Positions 9,390 to 19,182 of a DNA stretch of 64,000 bases are shown one piece after another; position 1 is the first letter of the stretch; each line of letters starts with the position of its first letter. Where the stretch lies: contig NZ_LBDA02000016.1 of the NCBI RefSeq assembly GCF_000980885.2, positions 124,001 through 188,000 on the forward strand, given 5' to 3'. Made by a program: the position numbers and the translations under genes. The DNA is from Streptomyces malaysiense. GTDB lineage: Bacteria; Actinomycetota; Actinomycetes; Streptomycetales; Streptomycetaceae. The notes beneath the pieces are model-generated. The model was not told the DNA's origin and searched no databases. It saw nothing but the letters and a program-made list of their open reading frames with translations.

Positions 9390-10745
9390 TTACGCCGTGT
9401 ACTCGTCCGCCACGGACAGTGCGGCGTCGAGGGCGGCCAGGCCCTCCTTCAGCTCCGCCTCGCTCGTGTTGCACGGCGGCACCACATGGGTGCGGTTCAT
9501 GTTCACGAACGGCCACAGGCCCTGCTTCTTGGCCGCCGCCGCGAAGGCCGCCATCGGCGCGTTCGCCTCGCCGGCCGCGTTGTACGGCACCAGGGGCTCC
9601 CGCGTCTCCTGGTCCTTGACCAGCTCCAACGCCCAGAACATGCCCACGCCGCGGACCTCGCCGACGCTTCTGTGGCGCGCGGCCAGCTCCGCCAGACCCG
9701 GCGCCAGCACGCTCTCGCCGAGCCGCTTGGCGTTCTCGACCACACCCTCCTCGGCCATCACGTTGATCGTGGCGACGGCGGCGGCACAGGCCAGCGGGTG
9801 CCCGGAGTAGGTCAGACCGCCCGGGTAGGGGCGCTTGCCGAAGGTCTCCGCGATCCTCCCCGAGATCGCCACGCCGCCCAGCGGCACGTAACCGGAGTTC
9901 ACGCCCTTGGCGAAGGTCATCAGGTCCGGTACGACATCGAACAGATCGGCGGCGAACCACTCGCCGGTACGGCCGAATCCGGCCATGACCTCGTCCAGGA
10001 CGAAGACGATCCCGTACTTGTCACACAGCTCGCGCACCCCGGCGAGGTAGCCCGGCGGGGGCAGCATGATCCCGGCGGTGCCGGGGACGGTCTCCAGGAT
10101 GATCGCGGCGATGGTGCCGGGACCCTCGAAGGCGATCGTCGTCTCCAGGTGCTCCAGCGCCCGCGCGGTCTCCTGCTCCTCCGTCTCGGCGTAGAAGCGG
10201 GAGCGGTACAGGAACGGCGCCCAGAAGTGCACCACACCGTTGGTGCCGCTGTCGGAGGGCCAGCGGCGGGGGTCACCGGTGAGGTTCACGGCCTGCTGGG
10301 TGCCGCCGTGGTACGAGCGGTACGCCGAGAGCACCTTCGGGCGGCCCGTGTGCAGCCGGGCCATGCGCACCGCGTGCTCCACCGCGTCGGCGCCGCCGTT
10401 GGTGAAGAAGATCTTGTCCAGGTCGCCGGGGGTCCGCTCGGCGATCAGCCGGGCCGCCTCCGAGCGGGCCTCGATCGCGAACGCCGGGGCGAACGTGGTC
10501 ATCGTCGCCGCCTGCTCCTGGATGGCCGCGACGACCTTGGGGTGCTGATAGCCGATGTTGGTGTAGACGAGCCCGCTGGTGAAGTCCAGGTACCGCGTGC
10601 CGTCGTAGTCCCAGAAGTACGACCCTTCGGCGCCGGCGACGGCGAGCGGGTCGATGAGGTCCTGGGCGGACCAGGAGTGGAAGACGTGCGCACGGTCCGC
10701 GGCCTTCACTGCGGCGCCGGCTCCGGGGTCGGTCTGAGGGGTCAT
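9390..10745 (-). CDS. Class III (omega) aminotransferase
   Basis: A 451-residue PLP-dependent transaminase. It shows the YLDFTSGLVYTNIGYQHP N-terminal signature, FFTNGGADAVEHAVRMAR, the cofactor Asp in VFVLDEVMAGFGRTG, and the Schiff-base Lys in MTFAKGVNSGYVPLGG. Such enzymes move amino groups from omega-amino acids or diamines (beta-alanine, GABA, putrescine) to pyruvate or 2-oxoglutarate. The ATG at 10745 gives a full-length protein. Its neighbour GntR gene suggests an inducible catabolic role; the exact substrate is not readable. Confidence 0.93.
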   Translation of the reverse strand: MTPQTDPGAGAAVKAADRAHVFHSWSAQDLIDPLAVAGAEGSYFWDYDGTRYLDFTSGLVYTNIGYQHPKVVAAIQEQAATMTTFAPAFAIEARSEAARLIAERTPGDLDKIFFTNGGADAVEHAVRMARLHTGRPKVLSAYRSYHGGTQQAVNLTGDPRRWPSDSGTNGVVHFWAPFLYRSRFYAETEEQETARALEHLETTIAFEGPGTIAAIILETVPGTAGIMLPPPGYLAGVRELCDKYGIVFVLDEVMAGFGRTGEWFAADLFDVVPDLMTFAKGVNSGYVPLGGVAISGRIAETFGKRPYPGGLTYSGHPLACAAAVATINVMAEEGVVENAKRLGESVLAPGLAELAARHRSVGEVRGVGMFWALELVKDQETREPLVPYNAAGEANAPMAAFAAAAKKQGLWPFVNMNRTHVVPPCNTSEAELKEGLAALDAALSVADEYTA

Positions 10746-10955
10746 GCGGGCGAGCGTAGGTGTCCGGGATGCGGACGGGGTATCGGCGTCCTGTTCCGTG
10801 GGCGGGCCCAATCCGCGACAGGTTGTCGACATCGTGTCCGGCGGGGGCGGGCGGCCTGTTACGGAACCGTGGACGGCTGGGCCTCCGGCACCTCGTGGGA
10901 CCGGATTATTCTCGGGCCGTTGCCACAGCTGACGGGGCGGGAAGGGCAGGCGGTC

Positions 10956-12812
10956 ATGGAGGAACTCGGTCCGGGGGACCCGCAGAGGATCGGGGGGTAC
11001 CGGCTGCTGGCGCGGCTGGGCGCGGGCGGCATGGGCATGGTGTACCTGGCCCGCTCGGACCGGGGCCGTACGGTCGCCGTGAAGCTGGTGCGCGAGGAGC
11101 TGGCCGCGCGGGAGGAGTTCCGGGCGCGGTTCCGGCGCGAGGTGGGCGCCGCGCGGCGGGTCGGCGGGTACTGGACGGCGCCGGTGCTGGACGCGGACAC
11201 CGAGGCGGCGGTGCCGTGGGTGGCCACCGGATATGTGGCCGGGCCCAGCCTCCAGCAGGTCGTGGGGCACGATCACGGGGCGCTGCCGGAGCGGTCGGTA
11301 CGAATCCTGGCGGCGGGGCTCGCGCACGCGCTGCAGGACGTCCACGCGGCCGGGATCGTGCACCGGGACCTCAAGCCGTCCAACGTGCTGGTGACCATCG
11401 ACGGGCCGCGCGTGATCGACTTCGGCATCGCCCGTGCCCTGGAGGCCGGCGCCGCGGGCGGGGAGGGGCTCACCGTGACCGGGTCGCTGGTCGGCTCGCC
11501 GGGGTTCATGGCGCCGGAGCAGGTGCGCGGGGACCGGGTCACCCCGGCGTGCGACGTCTTCGCGCTCGGGTCGGTGCTGACGTACGCGGCGACCGGGCGG
11601 ATGCCGTTCGGGGACGTCGGCAGCGGGGTGCACGCGCTGATGTTCCGGATCGCCCAGGAGGAGCCGGATCTGTCCGGGGTGCCGGAGGGGATCGCCGATC
11701 TGGTGCGGCAGTGCCTGCGCAAGGACCCGGCGGCCCGGCCGTCCCTGGACGTGCTGCTGGACCGTACGGGCGCGCAGGACACGGTGTCCGGCGGCCGCTC
11801 CCGGGACCCCTGGCTGCCGGGCGCGCTGGTGGCCCAACTGGGGCGGCACGCGGTGGGGTTGCTGGAGGTCGAGGAGCCGGAGGCGGGTGCGGGGGCCGAC
11901 GAGGACACCGCGGCGCGGGGCGGCGGTTCGCCCGAGCACTCCGCCGTCTCGGACGGGGGAGGGGAGGGCGCGGCGCAGGGAGGCGCGGCCGCCGCCGGGC
12001 GGCGGCCGCCGGCGGCCGGGGAGGGCGCGCCGCTGCCGGTGACGGTCCCCGGGGTGTACGGGGACCCTCGGCAGGAGGCCCACCCGCACCCCCAACAGGG
12101 CTCTGCCCAGCCGTACTTCGGGCAGGGCGCCGCGTCCGCGCCGCCGCCGGGGACCCCCCGGTCCCCCGGGTACGGGTATCCCCGGCAGTCGTACCCGCCG
12201 TACCCGCCCTACGGCGCGGAGCCCGAGCCGGAGCGGCGCAGCGGGCGGTCCACGGCCCTGCTGGTCGTGATCGCGGTGATCGTCGCGGTGGGCGCGGGCG
12301 GGTCGGTGTACGCGCTGCTGAACAGCGGGGCCGAGGGTACGGGGAGCGGCGCGGCCGGACCGGCGCCGGCGTCGCGGTCCGCGTCGCCCACCGGTTCCGG
12401 GGAGCGCGCCGCGGACCCGGCGCTGCCCTCCGCCCCGCCCTCCTCCTCGGGCGCGGGTGCCGTCCCGGACGCCTACCTCGGGACCTGGGCGGCGACCATC
12501 GACAACGCGAGCGGCATCAACACCCGCCGGCTCATCATCCGGCAGGGCGGGGTGGGGGAGGACGTGCTGACCCTGGTCGCGGAGGGCCCGGCGGACGGCG
12601 GCGGCTCGTACCACTGCGTCTTCGCGGCCGAACTCAGCCAACCGCCCCACTCCGGTGGGCCGTTGGAGATCGGGCCGTCCACCGTGACCAGTGGTGAGCC
12701 CGCCTCCTCGTGCACTCCGGGCGATCCGACGGAGGTCAGCCTGCTGCCGGACGGGCGGTTGCGGCGGGCGCAGCAGGGGAGCGGGGAGAGCCTGACGTAC
12801 ACCCGGCAGTGA
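10956..12812 (+). CDS. Ser/Thr protein kinase, membrane-anchored
   Basis: A 618-residue Hanks-type kinase. The kinase domain covers about residues 12-270: GAGGMGMVYLA (P-loop), VAVKLV (Lys), HRDLKPSN (catalytic loop), DFGIA and APEQVRG. A Gly/Pro/Tyr-rich juxtamembrane region follows, then one membrane helix near residues 430-450 (STALLVVIAVIVAVGAGG), and an extracellular part beginning at AYLGTWAATID. No PASTA repeats are present. The ATG start has GGAAGGG at good spacing; open frame further upstream is not used. Confidence 0.93.
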   Translation: MEELGPGDPQRIGGYRLLARLGAGGMGMVYLARSDRGRTVAVKLVREELAAREEFRARFRREVGAARRVGGYWTAPVLDADTEAAVPWVATGYVAGPSLQQVVGHDHGALPERSVRILAAGLAHALQDVHAAGIVHRDLKPSNVLVTIDGPRVIDFGIARALEAGAAGGEGLTVTGSLVGSPGFMAPEQVRGDRVTPACDVFALGSVLTYAATGRMPFGDVGSGVHALMFRIAQEEPDLSGVPEGIADLVRQCLRKDPAARPSLDVLLDRTGAQDTVSGGRSRDPWLPGALVAQLGRHAVGLLEVEEPEAGAGADEDTAARGGGSPEHSAVSDGGGEGAAQGGAAAAGRRPPAAGEGAPLPVTVPGVYGDPRQEAHPHPQQGSAQPYFGQGAASAPPPGTPRSPGYGYPRQSYPPYPPYGAEPEPERRSGRSTALLVVIAVIVAVGAGGSVYALLNSGAEGTGSGAAGPAPASRSASPTGSGERAADPALPSAPPSSSGAGAVPDAYLGTWAATIDNASGINTRRLIIRQGGVGEDVLTLVAEGPADGGGSYHCVFAAELSQPPHSGGPLEIGPSTVTSGEPASSCTPGDPTEVSLLPDGRLRRAQQGSGESLTYTRQ

Positions 12813-12971
12813 GCGGCCGGCTCCCGCGGCCCGCGGGTCCGCCGGACGCGCGCGGGGAACCTCGGCGCGGCACGGGAGGGGACCGGCCGCCGCGTGCGAC
12901 CTACGACGCCACGGGTGACGACGGCCGTCGTGGCCCGCGCGGCAGTCCCCGGCCCCGCGGGGCTCTCGCGC

Positions 12972-13739
12972 TCAGCGGGGCTCCGGCGGCCGCTGCCTCG
13001 GCATGTTCGGGCGCGTGCCCCCCGCCGGCGGCAGGGCGAACCTGGCCACCTGCCCCACCGCCTCCTGCCGCGGCACGTACGCCGCCGACTGCACCCCCAG
13101 CGGTGCCGCGCCCGCCCGGAACGCCACCATCCAGTCCGCCGTCTCCGCCCGGACCAGCTCCGTCATGTCCTCCGAGAAGCGGCGCAGCAGGACCACGCAC
13201 CGCTCGGCCGCCTCGCTCGCCGTGCCCTCCGTGGGGCCCAGCACCTCCCGCACGCCCTCCACCGCCCAGTCGAACTGGAGCGCCTGGAGGCGCCGCTGCA
13301 CGGCCTGTGCCGTGGCCACGTCCCGCATCCAGCCGGAGGTCACCCCGAAGTACCGGTCCGCGCCGGCGCACGCGGCCGCGAGGAGCAGGGCCAGGCATCC
13401 CCACGGCGCCACGCCCCCCGCCAGCTTCGTCAGATCCAGTAGCGGCAGCGCCGCCCCGGTCACCGCCCCCACCGCCGCCCCGGCCCGCAGCACCCGGGCC
13501 CCGCGCCGCTTCCACACCCGGTCCCGCAGATACCAGTCCGCCGTCCGCAGCGCCCCGTGCTCCACCCACCGGTACAGCTCGTCCAGCCGCTCGCCGGGCT
13601 CGCCCCAGTCGCCGGGCGGCAGCGCCCGCCCGGTCAGATCACCCGGCCGGGGTCCGGCCGAGCCCTCGCCCCGCCCGTCCTGAGGCGGCCCCTCGGGCTG
13701 CATCTCCGGCTGACCCACCCGGCACTCCCTACTGATCAC
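12972..13739 (-). CDS. SLATT-domain membrane protein
   Basis: A 255-residue protein with two adjacent hydrophobic helices (VLRAGAAVGAVTGAALPLLDL and GCLALLLAAACAGADRYFG) embedded in a mainly alpha-helical region, and soluble N- and C-terminal tails. This is the layout of SLATT proteins, proposed pore or effector modules linked to nucleotide signalling and conflict systems. No effector enzyme is adjacent. The start could also be an internal Met about 12 residues in. Confidence 0.7.
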   Translation of the reverse strand: MISRECRVGQPEMQPEGPPQDGRGEGSAGPRPGDLTGRALPPGDWGEPGERLDELYRWVEHGALRTADWYLRDRVWKRRGARVLRAGAAVGAVTGAALPLLDLTKLAGGVAPWGCLALLLAAACAGADRYFGVTSGWMRDVATAQAVQRRLQALQFDWAVEGVREVLGPTEGTASEAAERCVVLLRRFSEDMTELVRAETADWMVAFRAGAAPLGVQSAAYVPRQEAVGQVARFALPPAGGTRPNMPRQRPPEPR

Positions 13740-13954
13740 GACCGGTCACGTAGCGTGACATCCCCTGCCGACGTGCGCCACCCTTCCTACCGCCCCATGG
13801 GTGGCCCGGTCGTGGCTTCCCTCCCTTTTCCGCCCGGAAGAGGGCCTTGATCAGCTGTGGATCCGCCGTCTCTCTCACCCGAAAGAGTGGCGGTGTGATG
13901 GCCGCCCGGACCACGTAGGCTCGTGCCAAGGAGAAAGACACAGAGGAGCTGATC

Positions 13955-14299
13955 GTGATCCCCGGTGGTGGCCAGCCCAACATGCAGCAGTTGCTCCAGC
14001 AGGCCCAGCAGATGCAGCAGGATCTGCAGCGGGCCCAGGAGGAACTGGCGAACACGGACGTCGACGGGCAGGCGGGCGGCGGCCTGGTCAGGGCCACCGT
14101 GACCGGCGCCGGCGAGCTGCGCGGCCTGAAGATCGACCCCAAGGCGGTGGACCCGGAGGACACCGAGACCCTCGCCGACCTGATCGTGGCCGCCGTGCAG
14201 GCGGCGAACGAGAACGCGCAGGCGCTCCAGCAGCAGAAGCTCGGTCCGCTGGCCCAGGGCCTGGGCGGCGGCACGGGCATCCCCGGTCTGCCGTTCTGA
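13955..14299 (+). CDS. YbaB/EbfC nucleoid-associated protein
   Basis: A 114-residue DNA-binding protein with Gln-rich N-terminal coiled coil ([22 protein letters not shown]), the [21 protein letters not shown] beta core, and [14 protein letters not shown] helix. The GTG start is preceded by GAGGAG. It lies just before recR, as in most bacteria, suggesting a shared transcript in recombination and repair. Confidence 0.95.
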   Translation: MIPGGGQPNMQQLLQQAQQMQQDLQRAQEELANTDVDGQAGGGLVRATVTGAGELRGLKIDPKAVDPEDTETLADLIVAAVQAANENAQALQQQKLGPLAQGLGGGTGIPGLPF

Positions 14300-14350
14300 C
14301 TCCGGTCCAACTAGCGTACGTACCGAAAGGTCTCCAGGAAGGGCGGTCCG

Positions 14351-14950
14351 TTGTACGAAGGCGTGGTCCAGGACCTCATCGACGAGCTGGGGCGGCTGCC
14401 CGGCGTCGGTCCCAAGAGCGCGCAGCGGATCGCCTTCCACGTGCTCCAGGCCGAGCCGACGGACGTGAAGCGGCTCGCGCAGGCGCTCCTGGAGGTCAAG
14501 GCGAAGGTCCGCTTCTGCGCGACCTGCGGCAATGTCGCGCAGGAGGAACTGTGCAACATCTGCCGTGACCCGCGCCGCGACCCCTCCGTGATCTGCGTCG
14601 TGGAGGAGCCGAAGGACGTCGTCGCGATCGAGCGGACCCGCGAGTTCCGCGGCCGCTACCACGTGCTCGGCGGGGCGATCAGCCCCATCGAGGGGGTCGG
14701 CCCCGACGACCTGCGTATACGGGAACTTCTCGCGCGGTTGGCCGACGGGACGGTCACGGAGCTGATCCTGGCCACCGATCCCAACCTGGAGGGCGAGGCC
14801 ACGGCCACGTACCTCGCGCGCATGATCAAGCCCATGGGCCTGAAGGTCACCCGCCTGGCCAGCGGCCTCCCGGTGGGTGGCGACCTGGAATACGCGGACG
14901 AGGTCACCCTCGGCCGCGCCTTCGAGGGGAGAAGACTCCTAGATGTCTGA
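14351..14950 (+). CDS. recR: Recombination mediator protein RecR
   Basis: A 199-residue protein of normal length. It has the HhH region ([15 protein letters not shown]), a C4 zinc finger (CATCG ... LCNIC), and a Toprim domain with ICVVEEPKD and [14 protein letters not shown]. With RecO and RecF it loads RecA on gapped DNA. The start is TTG after AGGAAGG. The stop overlaps the next gene by 8 bases, indicating translational coupling. Confidence 0.97.
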   Translation: MYEGVVQDLIDELGRLPGVGPKSAQRIAFHVLQAEPTDVKRLAQALLEVKAKVRFCATCGNVAQEELCNICRDPRRDPSVICVVEEPKDVVAIERTREFRGRYHVLGGAISPIEGVGPDDLRIRELLARLADGTVTELILATDPNLEGEATATYLARMIKPMGLKVTRLASGLPVGGDLEYADEVTLGRAFEGRRLLDV

Positions 14951-15605
14951 CGCCACGCTGCACGCCACGTCGCAGAATCCCGACGACTTCGCGGTACAGG
15001 TCGCGGACCAGGTCGAGAGCTTCCTGGTGGCCGTCACCGAGGTGGCGCGGGGCGACGAGCCCGGCTCGACCGTCCCCTTCCTCCTCCTGGAGATCTCCCA
15101 GCTGCTGCTGGCCGGCGGCCGGCTGGGCGCCCACGAGGACATCCTCCCCGACGAGCGCTACGAGCCCGACCCGGGTCCGGAGCCGGACGTGGACGGGCTG
15201 CGGGAGAACTTCGCCCGGCTGCTGGAGCCCGTCGACGTCTACTCCGAGGTCTTCGACCCCTACGAGCCCCGCAGGGCCCCGGTGCCTGCCCGGATCTCCG
15301 ACGACCTCGCCGACATCATCACGGACCTGCGCCACGGCATGGCCCACTACCGCGCGGGCCGCACCACCGAGGCCCTGTGGTGGTGGCAGTTCTCCTACTT
15401 CTCCAACTGGGGCCCGACGGCCTCGGCCGTGCTGCGCGCCCTCCAGTCGGTGCTCATCCACGTCCGCCTCAACCAGCCGCTGGAGGAACTGGACGGCCTG
15501 GACACCGACCAGCCCCCCATGGGCGACGAGACCCTGGAGTTCGAGGCGGGCCGGGTGATGGCCGAGGAGATCGGCGGACCGCTGGGGATGCGGCCCGGCC
15601 CGTGA
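14943..15605 (+). CDS. DUF5063 protein
   Basis: A 220-residue soluble protein. The conserved part has [29 protein letters not shown] and the Trp-rich [26 protein letters not shown] motif that I associate with DUF5063. No catalytic residues are assigned. It is translationally coupled to recR and precedes the aspartate-pathway pair, an arrangement I know from other Streptomyces. Function unknown. Confidence 0.85.
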   Translation: MSDATLHATSQNPDDFAVQVADQVESFLVAVTEVARGDEPGSTVPFLLLEISQLLLAGGRLGAHEDILPDERYEPDPGPEPDVDGLRENFARLLEPVDVYSEVFDPYEPRRAPVPARISDDLADIITDLRHGMAHYRAGRTTEALWWWQFSYFSNWGPTASAVLRALQSVLIHVRLNQPLEELDGLDTDQPPMGDETLEFEAGRVMAEEIGGPLGMRPGP

Positions 15606-15809
15606 CGCCGTAGTCGTGTCCCGCGGATTACGGCGCCCGGTGTGACCCGGGGCACGTTCCGCGTGGGTCGGCCCCGGCTGGGCAGGAGGCCCTCCGAAGC
15701 GGGCGTCCGAGGTCCCATGGGCAGATGTCTCACCATGCGGGAGCAGGGTGGTGGATTTTGGACGCTCGTTAAACTGAGCCGACACAAACGAACCGAGCGA
15801 GGAGCGCAC

Positions 15810-17081
15810 GTGGGCCTTGTCGTGCAGAAGTACGGAGGCTCCTCCGTAGCCGATGCCGAGGGCATCAAGCGCGTCGCCAAGCGGATCGTGGAAGCGAAGA
15901 AGAACGGCAACCAGGTTGTCGTCGTCGTTTCCGCGATGGGCGACACGACGGACGAGTTGATCGATCTCGCCGCGCAGGTTTCTCCGATGCCTGCCGGGCG
16001 CGAATTCGACATGCTGCTGACCGCCGGAGAGCGGATCTCCATGGCGCTGCTGGCCATGGCGATCAAAAACCTGGGCCACGAGGCCCAGTCCTTCACCGGC
16101 AGCCAGGCCGGCGTCATCACCGACTCGGTCCACAACAAGGCCCGGATCATCGATGTCACGCCGGGCCGCATCCGGACCGCGCTGGACGAGGGCAACATCG
16201 CGATCGTCGCCGGTTTCCAGGGCGTCAGCGCCGACAAGAAGGACATCACCACGCTCGGCCGCGGTGGCTCGGACACCACCGCCGTGGCCCTCGCCGCCGC
16301 CCTCGACGCCGAGGTCTGCGAGATCTACACCGACGTCGACGGTGTGTTCACGGCCGACCCGCGGGTGGTCAAGAAGGCGAAGAAGATCGACTGGATCTCC
16401 TTCGAGGACATGCTGGAGCTCGCGGCCTCCGGTTCCAAGGTGCTGCTCCACCGCTGTGTGGAGTACGCCCGCCGCTACAACATCCCGATCCACGTACGCT
16501 CCAGCTTCAGCGGATTGCAGGGCACGTGGGTCAGCAGTGAGCCGATTGGGGACAAGAAGGTGGAGCAGGCCATCATCTCCGGTGTCGCGCACGACACCTC
16601 CGAGGCCAAGATCACGGTCGTCGGCGTGCCGGACAAGCCGGGTGAGGCCGCCGCGATCTTCCGGGCCATCGCCGACGCGCAGATCAACATCGACATGGTC
16701 GTGCAGAACGTGTCCGCCGCCTCCACCGGCCTGACGGACATCTCCTTCACGCTGCCGAAGACCGAGGGCCGCAAGGCCATCGACGCCCTGGAGCGCAACC
16801 GCCCCGGCATCGGCTTCGACTCGCTGCGCTACGACGACCAGATCGGCAAGATCTCCCTGGTCGGCGCCGGTATGAAGACCAACCCGGGCGTCACCGCGGC
16901 CTTCTTCGAGGCGCTGTCCGACGCGGGTGTGAACATCGAGCTGATCTCGACCTCCGAGATCCGTATCTCGGTGGTCACCCGCAAGGACGACGTGTCGGAG
17001 GCCGTGCGCGCCGTGCACACCGCCTTCGGGCTCGACTCCGACACCGACGAGGCCGTCGTCTACGGGGGCACCGGCCGATGA
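15810..17081 (+). CDS. ask: Aspartate kinase
   Basis: A 423-residue aspartokinase: [66 protein letters not shown] and [15 protein letters not shown] in the kinase domain, then two ACT domains ([14 protein letters not shown] and [14 protein letters not shown]) for lysine/threonine feedback. The GTG start has GGAG upstream. An internal start for a separate regulatory subunit is possible, as in related actinobacteria. It overlaps asd by 4 bases (ATGA). Confidence 0.97.
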   Translation: MGLVVQKYGGSSVADAEGIKRVAKRIVEAKKNGNQVVVVVSAMGDTTDELIDLAAQVSPMPAGREFDMLLTAGERISMALLAMAIKNLGHEAQSFTGSQAGVITDSVHNKARIIDVTPGRIRTALDEGNIAIVAGFQGVSADKKDITTLGRGGSDTTAVALAAALDAEVCEIYTDVDGVFTADPRVVKKAKKIDWISFEDMLELAASGSKVLLHRCVEYARRYNIPIHVRSSFSGLQGTWVSSEPIGDKKVEQAIISGVAHDTSEAKITVVGVPDKPGEAAAIFRAIADAQINIDMVVQNVSAASTGLTDISFTLPKTEGRKAIDALERNRPGIGFDSLRYDDQIGKISLVGAGMKTNPGVTAAFFEALSDAGVNIELISTSEIRISVVTRKDDVSEAVRAVHTAFGLDSDTDEAVVYGGTGR

Positions 17082-18133
17082 ACGCCAAGCCGACGCTCGC
17101 GGTCGTGGGAGCGACCGGGGTGGTCGGCCGGGTCATGCTCCAGATCCTTTCCCAGCGCAAGGACATCTGGGGCGAGATCCGTCTGTTCGCCTCTCCCCGC
17201 CCGGCCGGCCGCAAGCTGGCCGTGCGCGGGGCGGAGGCCGAGGTCTCGGCCCTGGCCGAGGACTCCTTCGACGGGGTCGACATCGCCCTGTTCGACGTGC
17301 CGGAGCCGGTCGCCGCCGAGTGGGCTCCGGTCGCCGCCGCGGCCGGGGCGGTGGTCGTGGACAACTCCGGTGCCTTCCGCGCCGATCCGGACGTCCCCCT
17401 GGTGGTGCCCGAGGTCAACGCCCACCGGGCGCGCAACCGTCCGCGCGGCATCATCGCCAACCCCGGCGCCACCACCCTCACGATGATCGTCGCCCTCGGC
17501 GCGCTGCACGCCGAGTACGGGCTGCGCGAGCTGGTGGTCTCCTCCTACCAGGCGGTGAGCGGCGCCGGCCGGGCCGGCGTGGACACGCTGCGCGCCCAGC
17601 TTTCCCAGGTCGCCGGCACCGAACTGGGCACCGCGCCCGGGGACGTACGGCGCCTCGTCGGCGACGCCACCGGCCCGTTCCCGGACCCGGTCGCGCTGAA
17701 CGTCGTGCCGTGGGCCGGCACCGCGGCCGAGGACGGCTGGTCCTCGGAGGAGCTGCGGGTGCGCGACGAGGCCCGCCGGATCCTCTCGCTGCCCGGTCTG
17801 CCGGTCGCCGTCACCTGTGTCCGGGTCCCCGTGGTCACCGCCCACTCCCTCACGGTCCACGCCCGCTTCCAGGGGGCGGCCGCGGTGGACGGCGCCCGCG
17901 AGATCCTCGCCACCGCGCCCGGTGTGGTGCTGTGCGACGACCCGGCGGCCGGGGAGTTCCCCACCCCCGCCGACGTGGTGGGCACCGACCCCGCCTGGGT
18001 GGGGCGGCTGCGGCAGTCGCCGGACGACCCGACCGCGCTCGAACTCTTCGTCTGCGGCGACAATTTGCGCAAAGGTGCCGCATTGAACCTCGTGCAGATC
18101 GCGGAGCTGGTCGTCCAGGAGTCCGCCGGGTGA
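17078..18133 (+). CDS. asd: Aspartate-semialdehyde dehydrogenase homologue without catalytic Cys
   Basis: A 351-residue protein with the family frame: [13 protein letters not shown] (NADP fold), [26 protein letters not shown], the Arg/His segment [11 protein letters not shown] and the C-terminal [21 protein letters not shown]. The active-site loop that normally reads NPNCTT here reads NPGATT (codons ggc gcc at 17465-17470), so the nucleophilic Cys is Ala. The SAGxxxS cofactor loop is also replaced ([13 protein letters not shown]). It is probably not a working dehydrogenase. It is translationally coupled to ask, so selection keeps the pair together. A second, active Asd would be needed elsewhere. 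Confidence 0.85.
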   Translation: MNAKPTLAVVGATGVVGRVMLQILSQRKDIWGEIRLFASPRPAGRKLAVRGAEAEVSALAEDSFDGVDIALFDVPEPVAAEWAPVAAAAGAVVVDNSGAFRADPDVPLVVPEVNAHRARNRPRGIIANPGATTLTMIVALGALHAEYGLRELVVSSYQAVSGAGRAGVDTLRAQLSQVAGTELGTAPGDVRRLVGDATGPFPDPVALNVVPWAGTAAEDGWSSEELRVRDEARRILSLPGLPVAVTCVRVPVVTAHSLTVHARFQGAAAVDGAREILATAPGVVLCDDPAAGEFPTPADVVGTDPAWVGRLRQSPDDPTALELFVCGDNLRKGAALNLVQIAELVVQESAG

Positions 18134-18228
18134 GCCGTGTGGCCGCTTTGTAGGATCTGTGCGCGAAGTGTGTCCGGCGGCATGGTCGAAACCGCTTGAG
18201 CCGGCCCTCTCGGCGACAGAGGATGTGC

Positions 18229-18264
18229 CTCCCCGCCCTCCGCAACCACGTGGAGGGCGGGGAG
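18229..18264 (+). terminator. Terminator after asd
   Basis: A perfect 13-bp stem, CTCCCCGCCCTCC (18229-18241) with GGAGGGCGGGGAG (18252-18264) and a 10-base loop, followed by CGTCTTTG. It closes the ask-asd transcript. It is the main content of the 313-base gap before the sigma-factor gene, whose promoter should lie in 18265-18446. Confidence 0.85.
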
Positions 18265-18446
18265 CGTCTTTGCGGTCACTCTTCGGGGCGTGGGGGCGCC
18301 GTGAGCGGACCGGGCGCGGGGATGCCCGTCCACATCGGACATAGGGGAAGAGCGGGACGCATGACGGCACTTGAGGCACCGCCGGCTGTCGCACATGTGA
18401 CGCCCGGCGCGTACAACCCTGGCGGGGGCAGACGTGTCCAACAGGC

Positions 18447-19124
18447 GTGGCAGAGGTACTGGAACTCACAGGGGGCCGCGGCGCCGCGGCCCTTCGGCCG
18501 CCGCGCGCGGCGTTGCGTCCCCGCACGCCCGGCGGCATGCCGGTGATCGCGCCCATGCCAGCCGCGCGGCCCGCCCGCATACCCGGTCAGCGTGACGGCG
18601 CCGACGATCCCGTGGCCGCGGATGCCGTCGCCGGCACCACCGTGGACCATCTCACCGAGACCTACCGGGCGCACTACCGCTCGCTGCTGGGTCTCGCCGC
18701 CCTCCTCCTCGACGACACCGCCTCCTGCGAGGACGTCGTCCAGGAGGCCTTCATCCGGGTCCACTCGGCCCGCAAACGCGTCCGCGACCCGCAGAAGACC
18801 CTCGCCTACCTCCGGCAGACGGTCGTCAACCTCTCCCGCTCCACGCTGCGCCGCCGCATCCTCGGCCTCAAGCTGCTGGCCAAGCCGATGCCGGACATGG
18901 CGAGCGCGGAGGAGGGCGCGTACGACCGGCTGGAGCGCCGTGACCTCATCAAGGCGATGAAGGGGCTCCAGCGCCGCCAGCGGGAGGTCCTGGTCCTGCG
19001 CTACTTCGCGGACATGACCGAGGCCCAGGTCGCCGAGACGCTCGGCATCTCCCTGGGCTCGGTGAAGGCGTACGGTTCGCGCGGCATCGCCGCGCTGCGG
19101 GTGGCCATGGAGCAATCGTCATGA
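18447..19124 (+). CDS. SigE-family ECF sigma factor
   Basis: A 225-residue sigma-70 relative with region 2 (YRAHYRSLLGLAALLLDDTASCEDVVQEAFIRVH) and region 4 (QRRQREVLVLRYFADMTEAQVAETLGISLGSVKAYGSRGIAAL). This belongs to the SigE-type group common in Streptomyces. The N terminus before about residue 60 is low complexity, so the start (GTG at 18447 or ATG at 18537) is uncertain. The next gene encodes a single-span membrane protein and is probably its partner. Confidence 0.92.
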   Translation: MAEVLELTGGRGAAALRPPRAALRPRTPGGMPVIAPMPAARPARIPGQRDGADDPVAADAVAGTTVDHLTETYRAHYRSLLGLAALLLDDTASCEDVVQEAFIRVHSARKRVRDPQKTLAYLRQTVVNLSRSTLRRRILGLKLLAKPMPDMASAEEGAYDRLERRDLIKAMKGLQRRQREVLVLRYFADMTEAQVAETLGISLGSVKAYGSRGIAALRVAMEQSS

Positions 19125-19182
19125 CCTACGGCCCGCACCACGACGCCACCACCACACCTCACCGCACGCTGGGAACGAAACT

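Noticed and set aside
9084..10955. Plus-strand open frame running from the GntR gene into the kinase gene
   Set aside because: It is the antisense of a clear aminotransferase gene. The kinase has its own ATG with a good ribosome-binding site at 10956.
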